5,403 nt of DNA from Deltaproteobacteria bacterium (GTDB lineage Bacteria > Myxococcota > Myxococcia > Myxococcales > Myxococcaceae). The position numbers and the translations under genes are program-made. How positions within the stretch are numbered: the stretch's first letter is position 1; each line of letters opens with the position of its first letter. Where the stretch lies: the NCBI GenBank assembly GCA_016875515.1, contig VGRA01000224.1, forward strand, positions 1-5,403, written 5' to 3'. The notes under the pieces are model-generated. The model worked only from the letters and a program-made list of their open reading frames with translations. It was not told where the DNA came from and did no database searches. Shown here piece after piece: positions 1 to 5,403 of the stretch.

Positions 1-2
1 TG

Positions 3-317
3 GCTCCCGCGGTGACACGGGAAACGGTGCCACGCGCCCCCCTGCTCGAGCCTGGCCGGGAGGCACACGTGGCCAGCCCGGGCGAGGTGATTCAGCGGGT
101 CACCGCCTGGGTGGAGGCGGGCACGCCCCGGCTTGCGCTGCAGCTCGGCGGGGAGTTCGCTGGGCGGGTGGAGCTGGTGCGGACGGGACCTGGGCGGGTG
201 CGGCTGTCCTGGCGCTGCAGGAAGGCCAGCGCCGCTGGACTGGCCTCCCGCGTCCGGACGGCGCTGGCGGAGGCGGGGCTCCAGGTCGAAGGTGTCCAGG
301 TGGACGTGGCCCCCTGA
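3..317 (+). CDS. Partial small protein, weakly FliK/SctP C-terminal-domain-like (5' end off window)
   Basis: The reading frame is open from the left edge to a TGA at 315-317. A GTG at 12 would give 101 residues, but only 11 bases precede it and no ribosome binding site is visible, so the gene probably starts outside the window. Numbering from the GTG, residues 40-99 read as a strand/helix alternation: a short Leu-rich strand (RLALQLGGEF), then GRVEL, a second strand (GRVRLSW), an amphipathic helix and a final GLQVEGVQVDV. This order of elements resembles the flagellar hook-length/needle-length control C-terminal domain (FliK, SctP/YscP), where a typical core is 'L.P..LG.V.v' followed by 'L...L...G..v..v.v'. 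That similarity is my inference from pattern and could be coincidental. No signal peptide or membrane segment is visible. The gene runs convergently to the ferredoxin gene, 66 bases away. A plain hypothetical protein is the alternative. Confidence 0.6.
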   Translation, partial: APAVTRETVPRAPLLEPGREAHVASPGEVIQRVTAWVEAGTPRLALQLGGEFAGRVELVRTGPGRVRLSWRCRKASAAGLASRVRTALAEAGLQVEGVQVDVAP

Positions 318-325
318 ACGCACCA

Positions 326-359
326 CGCCCCTCGCCGGACGGCAGGTCCGGGAGGGGCG
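326..359. terminator. Bulged GC-rich hairpin between convergent genes
   Basis: Arm 326-333 (CGCCCCTC) pairs with 352-359 (GAGGGGCG). G334 is bulged, then 335-340 (CCGGAC) pairs with 346-351 (GTCCGG), leaving a 5-base loop at 341-345. This gives 14 base pairs with one bulge. It sits between the TGA of the left-hand gene (317) and the TAG of the ferredoxin gene (384), as expected for a shared terminator. No T-run follows on either strand, so it could be a weak intrinsic terminator or an RNA 3'-end stabiliser. Confidence 0.6.
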
Positions 360-383
360 CGGGGAACGGCAGACGTGGCGTGA

Positions 384-716
384 CTACGCGCCTGCCGGAT
401 CCAGCAGCGAGCGCTTGTTGTCCCTGGACTTGAACTCCTCCGCCTCGGGGAGGGGATCCCGCTTCTCGGCGATGTTCGGCCACTTGGAGGCGTACTGGGC
501 GTTGAGGGCCTTGTACTCGTTGTACTTCGCGGGGAGGTCTGACTCCGGGAAGATGGCCTTGGTGGGGCACACCGGCTCACACGCGCCGCAGTCGATGCAC
601 TCGTCCGGGTTGATCACGAGGAAGTTCTTCCCCTCGTAGAAGCAGTTGACGGGGCACACCTCCACGCAGTCGGTGTACTTGCACTTCACGCACGGCTCGG
701 TCACCACATATGCCAT
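384..716 (-). CDS. fdxA: 7Fe-8S ferredoxin (Azotobacter FdI / FdxA type)
   Basis: This is a 110-residue cytoplasmic electron carrier with one 3Fe-4S and one 4Fe-4S cluster. The N-terminal half has the pattern C9-x2-C12-x4-C17-x3-C21-P, then C40-x2-C43-x2-C46-x3-C50-P. By established comparison with Azotobacter vinelandii ferredoxin I (3Fe-4S ligands Cys8/16/49, 4Fe-4S ligands Cys20/39/42/45), shifted by one residue, C9, C17 and C50 should hold the 3Fe-4S cluster and C21, C40, C43 and C46 the 4Fe-4S cluster. C12 and C25 would be the extra free cysteines that the family also keeps. The second half (about 55-106) is the charged, Tyr/Trp-containing extension typical of this long ferredoxin class. 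The ATG at 716 has a good ribosome binding site (725-730). The gene lies 77 bases downstream of asd on the same strand, so read-through is possible, but a candidate promoter exists in the gap. The redox partner cannot be told from the window. The symbol follows family usage. Confidence 0.96.
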   Translation of the reverse strand: MAYVVTEPCVKCKYTDCVEVCPVNCFYEGKNFLVINPDECIDCGACEPVCPTKAIFPESDLPAKYNEYKALNAQYASKWPNIAEKRDPLPEAEEFKSRDNKRSLLDPAGA

Positions 717-724
717 TGACGTCT

Positions 725-730
725 ACCTCC
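725..730 (-). promoter_or_regulatory. Ribosome binding site of the ferredoxin gene
   Basis: On the - strand this reads GGAGGT, a strong Shine-Dalgarno match, 8 bases before the ATG at 716-714. It fixes the start of the ferredoxin at that ATG. Confidence 0.85.
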
Positions 731-731
731 A

Positions 732-747
732 GCGCCAGGGTTGGCGC
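732..747. repeat. Short inverted repeat in the ferredoxin leader
   Basis: GCGCCA (732-737) and TGGCGC (742-747) are perfect 6-bp arms around a 4-base loop. The hairpin lies directly ahead of the GGAGGT ribosome binding site. It is a perfect palindromic half-site pair, so it could be an operator or a leader hairpin. It is short enough in GC-rich DNA to be chance. Confidence 0.35.
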
Positions 748-749
748 GG

Positions 750-777
750 GCTATACCACCGGCGTTCCGCCGCGCAA
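750..777 (-). promoter_or_regulatory. Candidate sigma-70-type promoter for the ferredoxin gene
   Basis: On the - strand, TTGCGC (777-772, 3 of 6 to TTGACA) and TATAGC (755-750, 4 of 6 to TATAAT) are separated by 16 bases. TATAGC is the most AT-rich spot in the asd-ferredoxin gap. Transcription would begin near 743, inside the small inverted repeat. This rests on sequence resemblance only. Confidence 0.3.
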
Positions 778-793
778 CGGATTCGTGTGAGCG

Positions 794-1876
794 CTAGCCG
801 AGCAGGCCCTGGGTGCGCATCAGTTCCGCGAGCAACACCGCGCCGCGGGCCGCACCCATGCGGGTGTTGTGGGAGACCAGCACGTACTTGATGCCGTTCT
901 CCAGGACGGCGTCCTCGCGGATGCGCCCCACCGAGGTGGCCATGCCCCCATGGGTGTCCCGGTCCAGGCGCGGCTGGGGACGGAATGGATCGTCCAGCAC
1001 CTCGATCCAGCGCGGCGGCGAGGACGGGAGGGCCGCGGCCTCGGGGGCCCCCTTCCAGGTGCGCATGGCCTCTGCCACCTCTGCCACGGAGGCCTTCCTC
1101 TTCAGGGAGACGTAGACGCACTCGGTGTGGCCCTCCAGCACCGCCACGCGGGTGCAGGTGCAGGAGACGCGGACCGGGTGATCGCCCACCGCGCCGCTCG
1201 AGAGCGCGCCGAGGATCTTCTTCGTCTCCACCTCCACCTTGTGCTCCTCCTTGGAGATGTGGGGGATGACGTTGTCCAGGATGTCCAGCCCGATGACGCC
1301 GGGGCCCCGGCCCGCGCCGCTGACCGCCTGCAGGGAGGTCATCATCACCGCCTGCACGCCGAAGGCGGCCTCCAGCGGCGCGAGCGTGATGGCCAGCCCC
1401 GTGGTGGTGCAGTTGGGGATGGGGGCGATGAAGCCCTTGTAGCCGCGCCGGGCCTGCTGCGTCCTGACGAGCGGGGCATGCGAGGCGTTGACGGGCGGAA
1501 TGACCAGCGGCACGTCCGCGTCGTAGCGGAAGGCGCTCGCGGCGGAGATGACGGGGATGTGGGCGGCGAGCCGGGGCTCGAGCTCCCGGGCGACGTCCGC
1601 CTCCACCGCGCTGAACGCAAGGTCGTACTGTCGCGGGTCCACCGCTTCCCCGGCGGCCACGGTCATCTCGGCCGCGGCGGCCGGCAGCGGCTCGGAGAGG
1701 AACCAGCCGCTTGCGCCGTTGGTGTTGCGCAGCGCATCTGCGTAACGCTTGCCGGCGTTCCGCGGGGACGCGGCCAGGCCGGCGAGCTCGATGAAGGGGT
1801 GGGACTGCAGGGCGGAGACGAATTGCTGACCGGCGAGCCCGGTGGCCCCGACGAGGACGGCGCGAAGTTTCTTCAT
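794..1876 (-). CDS. asd: Aspartate-semialdehyde dehydrogenase (archaeal/fungal-like branch)
   Basis: The 360-residue product fits NADP-dependent reduction of L-aspartyl-4-phosphate to aspartate 4-semialdehyde, the branch point to lysine/diaminopimelate, methionine and threonine, in the cytoplasm. The N-terminal nucleotide-binding loop is VLVGATGLAGQQF (residues 7-19). The catalytic cysteine is predicted as C156 in PNCTTTG (154-160). A substrate loop SGAGRGPG lies at 186-193, and the acid-base histidine is predicted as H250 in GHTECVYV. The C-terminal helix carries HNTRMGAARGAVLLAEL (336-352), the usual dimer/cofactor end. The C156 context and EEHKVEVETKKILG look more like the archaeal/yeast Hom2 branch than the E. 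coli type. The start is the ATG at 1876, because the Rossmann strand begins two residues later and an AAGG lies 8 bases upstream. Longer in-frame starts would add a non-conserved tail. The gene is divergent from the protease gene and 77 bases upstream of the ferredoxin. Confidence 0.95.
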   Translation of the reverse strand: MKKLRAVLVGATGLAGQQFVSALQSHPFIELAGLAASPRNAGKRYADALRNTNGASGWFLSEPLPAAAAEMTVAAGEAVDPRQYDLAFSAVEADVARELEPRLAAHIPVISAASAFRYDADVPLVIPPVNASHAPLVRTQQARRGYKGFIAPIPNCTTTGLAITLAPLEAAFGVQAVMMTSLQAVSGAGRGPGVIGLDILDNVIPHISKEEHKVEVETKKILGALSSGAVGDHPVRVSCTCTRVAVLEGHTECVYVSLKRKASVAEVAEAMRTWKGAPEAAALPSSPPRWIEVLDDPFRPQPRLDRDTHGGMATSVGRIREDAVLENGIKYVLVSHNTRMGAARGAVLLAELMRTQGLLG

Positions 1877-1884
1877 GGGGTGCG

Positions 1885-1888
1885 CCTT
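1885..1888 (-). promoter_or_regulatory. Weak ribosome binding site supporting the asd start
   Basis: On the - strand, AAGG lies 8 bases before the ATG at 1876-1874. It is short, but the spacing is right, and it favours this ATG over in-frame starts further upstream. Confidence 0.45.
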
Positions 1889-1903
1889 ATCCCACAACTT
1901 CGG

Positions 1904-1932
1904 TCGACATCCGCTTTCCTCGTGGTTAGGGT
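1904..1932 (+). promoter_or_regulatory. Candidate promoter for the metalloprotease gene
   Basis: TCGACA (1904-1909, 5 of 6 to TTGACA) is followed after 17 bases by TAGGGT (1927-1932, which keeps the T, A and final T of TATAAT). Transcription would begin near 1939, about 50 bases before the ATG. It lies in the 112-base divergent gap with asd. I see no equally good match on the other strand for asd. Resemblance only. Confidence 0.3.
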
Positions 1933-1988
1933 CCGCCGCCATTGCGCGGGGGGAGGCCGGCCCCTCGTGCGCACGGTTGTCCAAACGC

Positions 1989-4532
1989 ATGATGCTCCAC
2001 ACCCTTCCTGCCCTCGTCCTCGCGGCGACTTTGCCGTTCTCGCCGCAAACCGGCCACCACCTCGAAAACGCCGACGGAACAATCCGCGCGGAGACGGGGA
2101 TCCTCTCCCTGCCCCTGCAGGACGACCTCCGGGACGCCGCGCGCGCGTACGCGCTCTCTCGGCCGGATCTCCGGCTGCCGGCCGGCGGCTCGCTCGGTCC
2201 CGCGGAGGCGTACTCCGCGCGCCTGTGGGCGACGGTGCGGATGCCCCAGCTGCTCAACGGCGTGGAGGTGGCGGGGGCGGAGCTCGTCGTCTCGTTCGAC
2301 GCGCAGCGGCGCGTGATGCAGGTCTCCTCCAGCCTCAAGCGGTACGAGGGCTACTCACTGTTCGAGGTGGGGCCCGAGGCGGCCATGCGCGCGGCGGGCC
2401 TTTCGGTGCAGGGCTCCGTCTACAAGGGGGACGGCACTTTCTACGGTGGCATCAAGCGGCAGTACGTGGTCCGCGGGGCCGAGGCACGCGCCGCGTACCT
2501 GGCCTGGGTGCCCACGCTGCGGGCGGACGAGAACTGGTACGTGGTGGTGGACGCCGCAACGGGCGAGGTCCTCTACAAGCAGAACCGGGTGCACACCGCC
2601 TTCAAGGCGAACGTCTACCCGTCCAGCCCGGGCGGCAAGGACGGCGGCGTGGGCGTGACGCCCACGGTGGAGGTGGACCTGCAGCACGTGGACGGCGGGG
2701 TGCTGACCGGCACGCAGATCCGGGCGTGGAACTGCTGCACCACGGAGGGCTGCCTGGACGGCGGGACGCCCAAGCGGATCACGGGCGAGCTGAACGTGGG
2801 ATTTGCCAACGTCCCGTACGACGTGGCCATTTGCGACCGGCTGCAGCGGGCCACCGCGGAGGTGACCGGCGACTACCTGTACACGCCGGTGGACCCGCCC
2901 AACCCCCTCTGCGGGGCGGGGGGCAGCTGCACCGCGCGCCTGGGAGACCCTGCCGCAGAGGATCTCTACGCCGAGTCCCACGCCTACTATCACGTGGACT
3001 CGGTCTACGACTGGACGCGGGCCCTGTCCGCCAGCTCGTCTGGCCTGTTCCCCACGGACAGCAAGCTCCAGCCGTTCCAGCTCCGGGACGCGAAGCTGGG
3101 CAAGGTCCCGTCCGTGTGGGTAAACGCGCTGATGCCCAACCAGGACGACGCGTTTGCCAGCTACGGGGCGTGCTTCGGCCAGCCCACCTGCAAGGCAACG
3201 TCCGACAAGATGATGTACCTGGACAACGCCGCGTTCCTACCGCGTGAGCAGTTCGCCGGGGCCATGGCCATTCCGGGCATCTCGTTTGACACCGACGCGC
3301 TCATCATCTGGCAGGGCGCCAAGGCGGACTTCAGCTACGACGCCCCGGTGCTGTGGCACGAGTTCGGCCACGGGATGATCTACTCCACGGCCAACATCGA
3401 CTTCGGCGCCATTGCGTCCGACGCGCGGTCCGTGAACAACGAGGGCGGCGCGCTGCACGAGGGGCTCGCGGACTACGTGGCGGTGGCCCACGGGAACAAC
3501 AGCGCGGTAGGCGCCTACGTGGGGCCGCGCATTGACGGCGTGACGGCGCAGAACGTGGCAGGCGGGAACGAGATCCCGCCCGGCGGCGCGCTGCGGGACG
3601 CCAACAACACCTACAAGTGCCCGGACGTGCTGTGGGGCGAGGTCCACCAGGACGGCATGCACCTGACGGCCGCGCTGTGGGACGCGCGCAAGGGGCCCTT
3701 CGCCGGGACGGACAGCGGGGCCACGTTCGACGCCGTGGTGTACGCCTCCATCGTGTCGCTCGCGCCCAACGCGGGCTTCGCGGAGTTCGCGGCGGCGGTG
3801 GTGGCGCGGGTCCCGGCGGCCTTCCCGGGCGTGGCAGGCGCCTCGGACAAGATGGATGCCATCTTCGACGCGCGCGGCATCACCCAGTGCAGCAAGGTGG
3901 TGGACATCAGCGGCAAGGCGGCCCCGCAGCAGCCCATCTTCTTCATTGCCAACGGCGAGGGGGCGGGCTTCTCGGGATCCGCGCAGATCCCCGGGCCGGT
4001 CCAGTTCAAGCTGGCCCTGCCCGCGGGCGCGAAGAGCGTGTCCGTGTCGTTCCCCCTGCAGCAGCCCGGGCTCGGGTTCGGCCAGCCGCAGGTACCGAAG
4101 GTGCGGTTGCTGGCCCACACCGAGCCCGTCACGTTCGCGCGGTCCTCCACGGCCTTCACCCACAGCGCCGTGCTGGGCATGTCCGGCAGCCCCACGGTTA
4201 GCAGCGGCAAGGCGGTGGTGAAGGCCAGCCTGGATTCCCCCCTGCCTTGCGGGAGCGAGGTGTACCTCGCCCTCACCGGCGCGGGCGGCCCGCAGTTGCA
4301 GAAGCTGACCTTCACCGTGGAGGCCGGCGAGGCATGCCCCGTGGTGGACGCGGGGACGCCCGAGGCGGACGCAGGGACGCCGGGTGATGGGAGCGCCGGG
4401 ACGGACGGCGGCACCGACACGGGCGGCGGCGCGCCTGCACCGGGCGGCTGTGGCTGCGGCGCCGCGGGGAGCGGGCTGCTCCTGCCTGCGCTCGGGCTCC
4501 TTGGCCTGACGCTGAGGCGCCGGCGCGGCTGA
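1989..4532 (+). CDS. Secreted M36/M4-like zinc metalloprotease with MYXO-CTERM surface anchor
   Basis: This 847-residue preproenzyme is predicted to be exported and held at the cell envelope. Residues 2-18 form a short hydrophobic signal segment. Residues about 65-200 resemble an FTP/PepSY-type inhibitory propeptide (NGVEVAGAELVVSF at 90-103; YVVVDAATGEVLYK at 184-197). The catalytic domain (about 205-635) has HEFGH at 457-461, with zinc ligands H457 and H461 and catalytic E458. EGLAD follows at 491-495, with third ligand E491 and supporting D495, as in thermolysin-fold gluzincins. EVHQDGMHLTAALWD (551-565) resembles the HxxG...LWD block of M36 enzymes. The 30-residue step from H461 to E491 is longer than in thermolysin (20) and nearer M36. 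Cysteines 249, 250, 255, 282, 308, 314, 395, 401 and 544 could form disulfides. A C-terminal beta-rich domain (about 645-780), a linker and a MYXO-CTERM tail follow. No clear ribosome binding site precedes the ATGATG at 1989. An in-frame TTG at 1977 would add Lys-Arg to the signal peptide. Substrate unknown. Confidence 0.92.
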   Translation: MMLHTLPALVLAATLPFSPQTGHHLENADGTIRAETGILSLPLQDDLRDAARAYALSRPDLRLPAGGSLGPAEAYSARLWATVRMPQLLNGVEVAGAELVVSFDAQRRVMQVSSSLKRYEGYSLFEVGPEAAMRAAGLSVQGSVYKGDGTFYGGIKRQYVVRGAEARAAYLAWVPTLRADENWYVVVDAATGEVLYKQNRVHTAFKANVYPSSPGGKDGGVGVTPTVEVDLQHVDGGVLTGTQIRAWNCCTTEGCLDGGTPKRITGELNVGFANVPYDVAICDRLQRATAEVTGDYLYTPVDPPNPLCGAGGSCTARLGDPAAEDLYAESHAYYHVDSVYDWTRALSASSSGLFPTDSKLQPFQLRDAKLGKVPSVWVNALMPNQDDAFASYGACFGQPTCKATSDKMMYLDNAAFLPREQFAGAMAIPGISFDTDALIIWQGAKADFSYDAPVLWHEFGHGMIYSTANIDFGAIASDARSVNNEGGALHEGLADYVAVAHGNNSAVGAYVGPRIDGVTAQNVAGGNEIPPGGALRDANNTYKCPDVLWGEVHQDGMHLTAALWDARKGPFAGTDSGATFDAVVYASIVSLAPNAGFAEFAAAVVARVPAAFPGVAGASDKMDAIFDARGITQCSKVVDISGKAAPQQPIFFIANGEGAGFSGSAQIPGPVQFKLALPAGAKSVSVSFPLQQPGLGFGQPQVPKVRLLAHTEPVTFARSSTAFTHSAVLGMSGSPTVSSGKAVVKASLDSPLPCGSEVYLALTGAGGPQLQKLTFTVEAGEACPVVDAGTPEADAGTPGDGSAGTDGGTDTGGGAPAPGGCGCGAAGSGLLLPALGLLGLTLRRRRG
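4346..4381 (+). repeat. In-frame 21-bp tandem repeat in the protease linker
   Basis: A 15-base unit GGACGCGGGGACGCC (4346-4360) recurs at 4367-4381 with one mismatch, a 21-base period. It encodes two copies of DAGTP (residues 787-791 and 794-798). It begins the Asp/Gly/Thr/Pro/Ala-rich linker (about 785-820) that holds the catalytic part away from the anchor. Such linkers can vary in length by slippage. Confidence 0.6.
4446..4529 (+). other. MYXO-CTERM sorting signal of the metalloprotease
   Basis: Residues 820-847 read as Gly-Cys-Gly-Cys-Gly (C821, C823), a Leu/Ala/Gly-rich hydrophobic stretch (about 825-842) and four arginines plus glycine at the terminus. This tripartite Cys / helix / basic-tail arrangement is the known MYXO-CTERM sorting signal of myxobacteria, thought to be cut by myxosortase, an intramembrane CPBP-family protease, and to place proteins at the cell surface. 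It is the best taxonomic marker in the window. Which cysteine is processed cannot be told. Confidence 0.88.
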
Positions 4533-4560
4533 GCACCGGCAGGACCTGAACGTTGAAGCG

Positions 4561-4594
4561 CTGCGCCGCGGGGAGGAGATGCCCCGCGGCGCAG
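4561..4594. terminator. Perfect 13-bp hairpin terminator between convergent genes
   Basis: Arm 4561-4573 (CTGCGCCGCGGGG) is perfectly complementary to 4582-4594, with an 8-base loop. On the + strand it is followed by TCGTTTCT, a short T-rich run, so it should end the protease transcript 28 bases after its TGA. The acyl-CoA dehydrogenase TAG (4603-4601) lies just beyond the right arm, so the same hairpin can also end that transcript from the other side, though no T-run follows on that strand. Confidence 0.85.
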
Positions 4595-4600
4595 TCGTTT

Positions 4601-5403
4601 CTACAGCCCCATCTGGCGGCAGATGATCTCGTTCATGATCTCGCTCGTCCCGCCGCCAATGGGGCCCAGCCGCGCATCCCGCCAGTGGCGCTGGATGTCG
4701 TATTCCATCATGTAGCCCGCGCCGCCGTGCAGCTGCAGGCAGCCGTCTGCCACGCGGCAGGCCATCTCGGTGGCCACCTTCTTGGCCATGGAGGTCTCCT
4801 GGATGGCCATCTCGCCCCCCGCGTGCAGCCGGAGCGCGTGGTAGGTGAGCTGGCGGGCGCACTCGAGATCAGTGGCCAGGTCTGCCAGCCGATGACGCGT
4901 CACCTGGAAGCCGGTGAGTGGGCGGCCGAAGGCGCGGCGCTCCTGGGTGTACGCGAGCGCCTGCTCCAGCATCTGCTCCGCAGCCCCGACTGCGCCGAGC
5001 GCGAGCACCAGCCGCTCCCATTGGAAGTTCCCCATCAGCTGGAAGAAGCCGCCGTCCTCCTCCCCGAGCAGGTTCTCCGCGGAAACCCGGCACTCCTCGA
5101 AGGACAGCTCGGCCGTGTCGGAAGCGCGCCAGCCCACCTTCTCCAGCTTGCGCGAGACGGTGAAGCCCGGCGTGTCGCGGTCCACGATCAGCATGGAGAT
5201 CCCGGCGTGGCCACTGTCCTCAACGCCCGTCCGCACGGCGAGCACCACGAAGTCCGCGCGCACGCCGTTGGTGATGTACGTCTTGGCGCCGCTCACGACG
5301 TAGTGGCTGCCGTCCCGGCGCGCGGTGGTGCGCAGGGAAGCCACGTCCGAGCCGCCGTCCGGCTCCGTGACGCCCAGCGCGCCCACCTTCTCCCCCCGGA
5401 TGA
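4601..5403 (-). CDS. Acyl-CoA dehydrogenase, LCAD/IVD-type active site (N-terminal part off window)
   Basis: This flavoenzyme oxidises an acyl-CoA to the 2-enoyl-CoA and passes electrons to electron-transfer flavoprotein. About 266 C-terminal residues are present. The frame stays open to the right edge, so roughly the first 115-130 of the usual 380-400 residues are missing, and the GTG at 5386 is not the true start. Counting that GTG as 1, the middle beta domain opens with ALGVTEPDGGSD (3-14), the FAD/substrate-contact motif, and has SGAKTYITNG at 32-41. The helical domain has QERRAFGRPLTGFQ (148-161) and LQLHGGAGYMMEYDIQRHWRDA (217-238 in part). The MCAD catalytic-Glu site reads GGGTSEI (244-250), with Gly instead of Glu. 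The Glu of WERLVLA (E124, bases 5015-5017) matches the alternative catalytic base of isovaleryl-CoA and long-chain enzymes. Chain length and substrate cannot be fixed. It is convergent with the protease gene and shares its terminator. Confidence 0.95.
   Translation of the reverse strand, partial: IRGEKVGALGVTEPDGGSDVASLRTTARRDGSHYVVSGAKTYITNGVRADFVVLAVRTGVEDSGHAGISMLIVDRDTPGFTVSRKLEKVGWRASDTAELSFEECRVSAENLLGEEDGGFFQLMGNFQWERLVLALGAVGAAEQMLEQALAYTQERRAFGRPLTGFQVTRHRLADLATDLECARQLTYHALRLHAGGEMAIQETSMAKKVATEMACRVADGCLQLHGGAGYMMEYDIQRHWRDARLGPIGGGTSEIMNEIICRQMGL

Noticed and set aside
759..773. Small CGGCG/CGCCG hairpin in the asd-ferredoxin gap as an asd terminator
   Set aside because: It has only 5 base pairs with a 3-base loop and no T-run. 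Such matches are common by chance at this GC content.
1842..1988. Upstream ATG at 1842 as the protease start
   Set aside because: It would overlap the asd start region and put about 49 polar residues before the signal segment, which is incompatible with Sec export.
1877..2338. N-terminal extension of asd to an upstream start near 2338
   Set aside because: The added residues are unlike any dehydrogenase and overlap the protease signal and propeptide coding sequence. The nucleotide-binding strand begins right after the ATG at 1876.
869..3247. A 792-codon + strand open frame crossing asd and the protease gene
   Set aside because: It is antisense to asd and then out of frame with the protease. 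Its product is a low-complexity Arg/Gly/Ala-rich string without motifs, typical of stop-poor frames in GC-rich DNA.
3237..4862. A 541-codon - strand open frame opposite the protease and into the acyl-CoA dehydrogenase
   Set aside because: Its product is Arg/Gly/His-rich with no recognisable domain. It lies fully opposite two well-supported genes and crosses the terminator hairpin.
4601..5386. Treating the acyl-CoA dehydrogenase as a complete 261-residue protein from the GTG at 5386
   Set aside because: The same frame continues upstream to the window edge with family-like sequence (IRGEKVGALG), and the N-terminal helical domain would be missing.

Overview
The window is very GC-rich and looks like the chromosome of a myxobacterium, most likely suborder Cystobacterineae. 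The main evidence is the protease at 1989-4532. It ends in a MYXO-CTERM-type tail: a low-complexity Asp/Gly/Thr/Pro linker, a Gly-Cys-Gly-Cys motif, a short hydrophobic helix and an Arg4 tail. Codon use and base composition look uniform across the window. I see no IS element, phage gene, tRNA, rRNA or CRISPR array, so this appears to be ordinary chromosome rather than an island.

Layout from left to right: (1) The 3' part of a small + strand gene whose start probably lies off the left edge; its product faintly resembles the C-terminal domain of FliK/SctP length-control proteins. (2) A 14-bp bulged hairpin between this gene and the convergent ferredoxin gene. (3) On the - strand, a 7Fe-8S ferredoxin (fdxA-like) lying 77 bases downstream of an aspartate-semialdehyde dehydrogenase gene (asd). 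The gap between them holds a candidate promoter and a small inverted repeat just ahead of the ferredoxin ribosome binding site. (4) A 112-base divergent region. (5) On the + strand, a large secreted zinc metalloprotease with signal peptide, inhibitory propeptide, HEFGH/EGLAD catalytic domain, C-terminal domain and MYXO-CTERM anchor. (6) A perfect 13-bp terminator hairpin shared with (7) a convergent - strand acyl-CoA dehydrogenase whose N-terminal part is cut off by the right edge.

The genes do not form one pathway. asd makes aspartate semialdehyde for the Lys/Met/Thr branch and diaminopimelate, the ferredoxin carries electrons, the acyl-CoA dehydrogenase acts in fatty-acid or branched-chain acyl oxidation, and the protease is an envelope or extracellular enzyme suited to a predatory, proteolytic lifestyle. 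asd and the ferredoxin may be co-transcribed. The other units are separated by divergent or convergent junctions. I found no convincing undescribed multi-gene system. The items most worth a second look are the surface-anchored protease and the FliK-like fragment.
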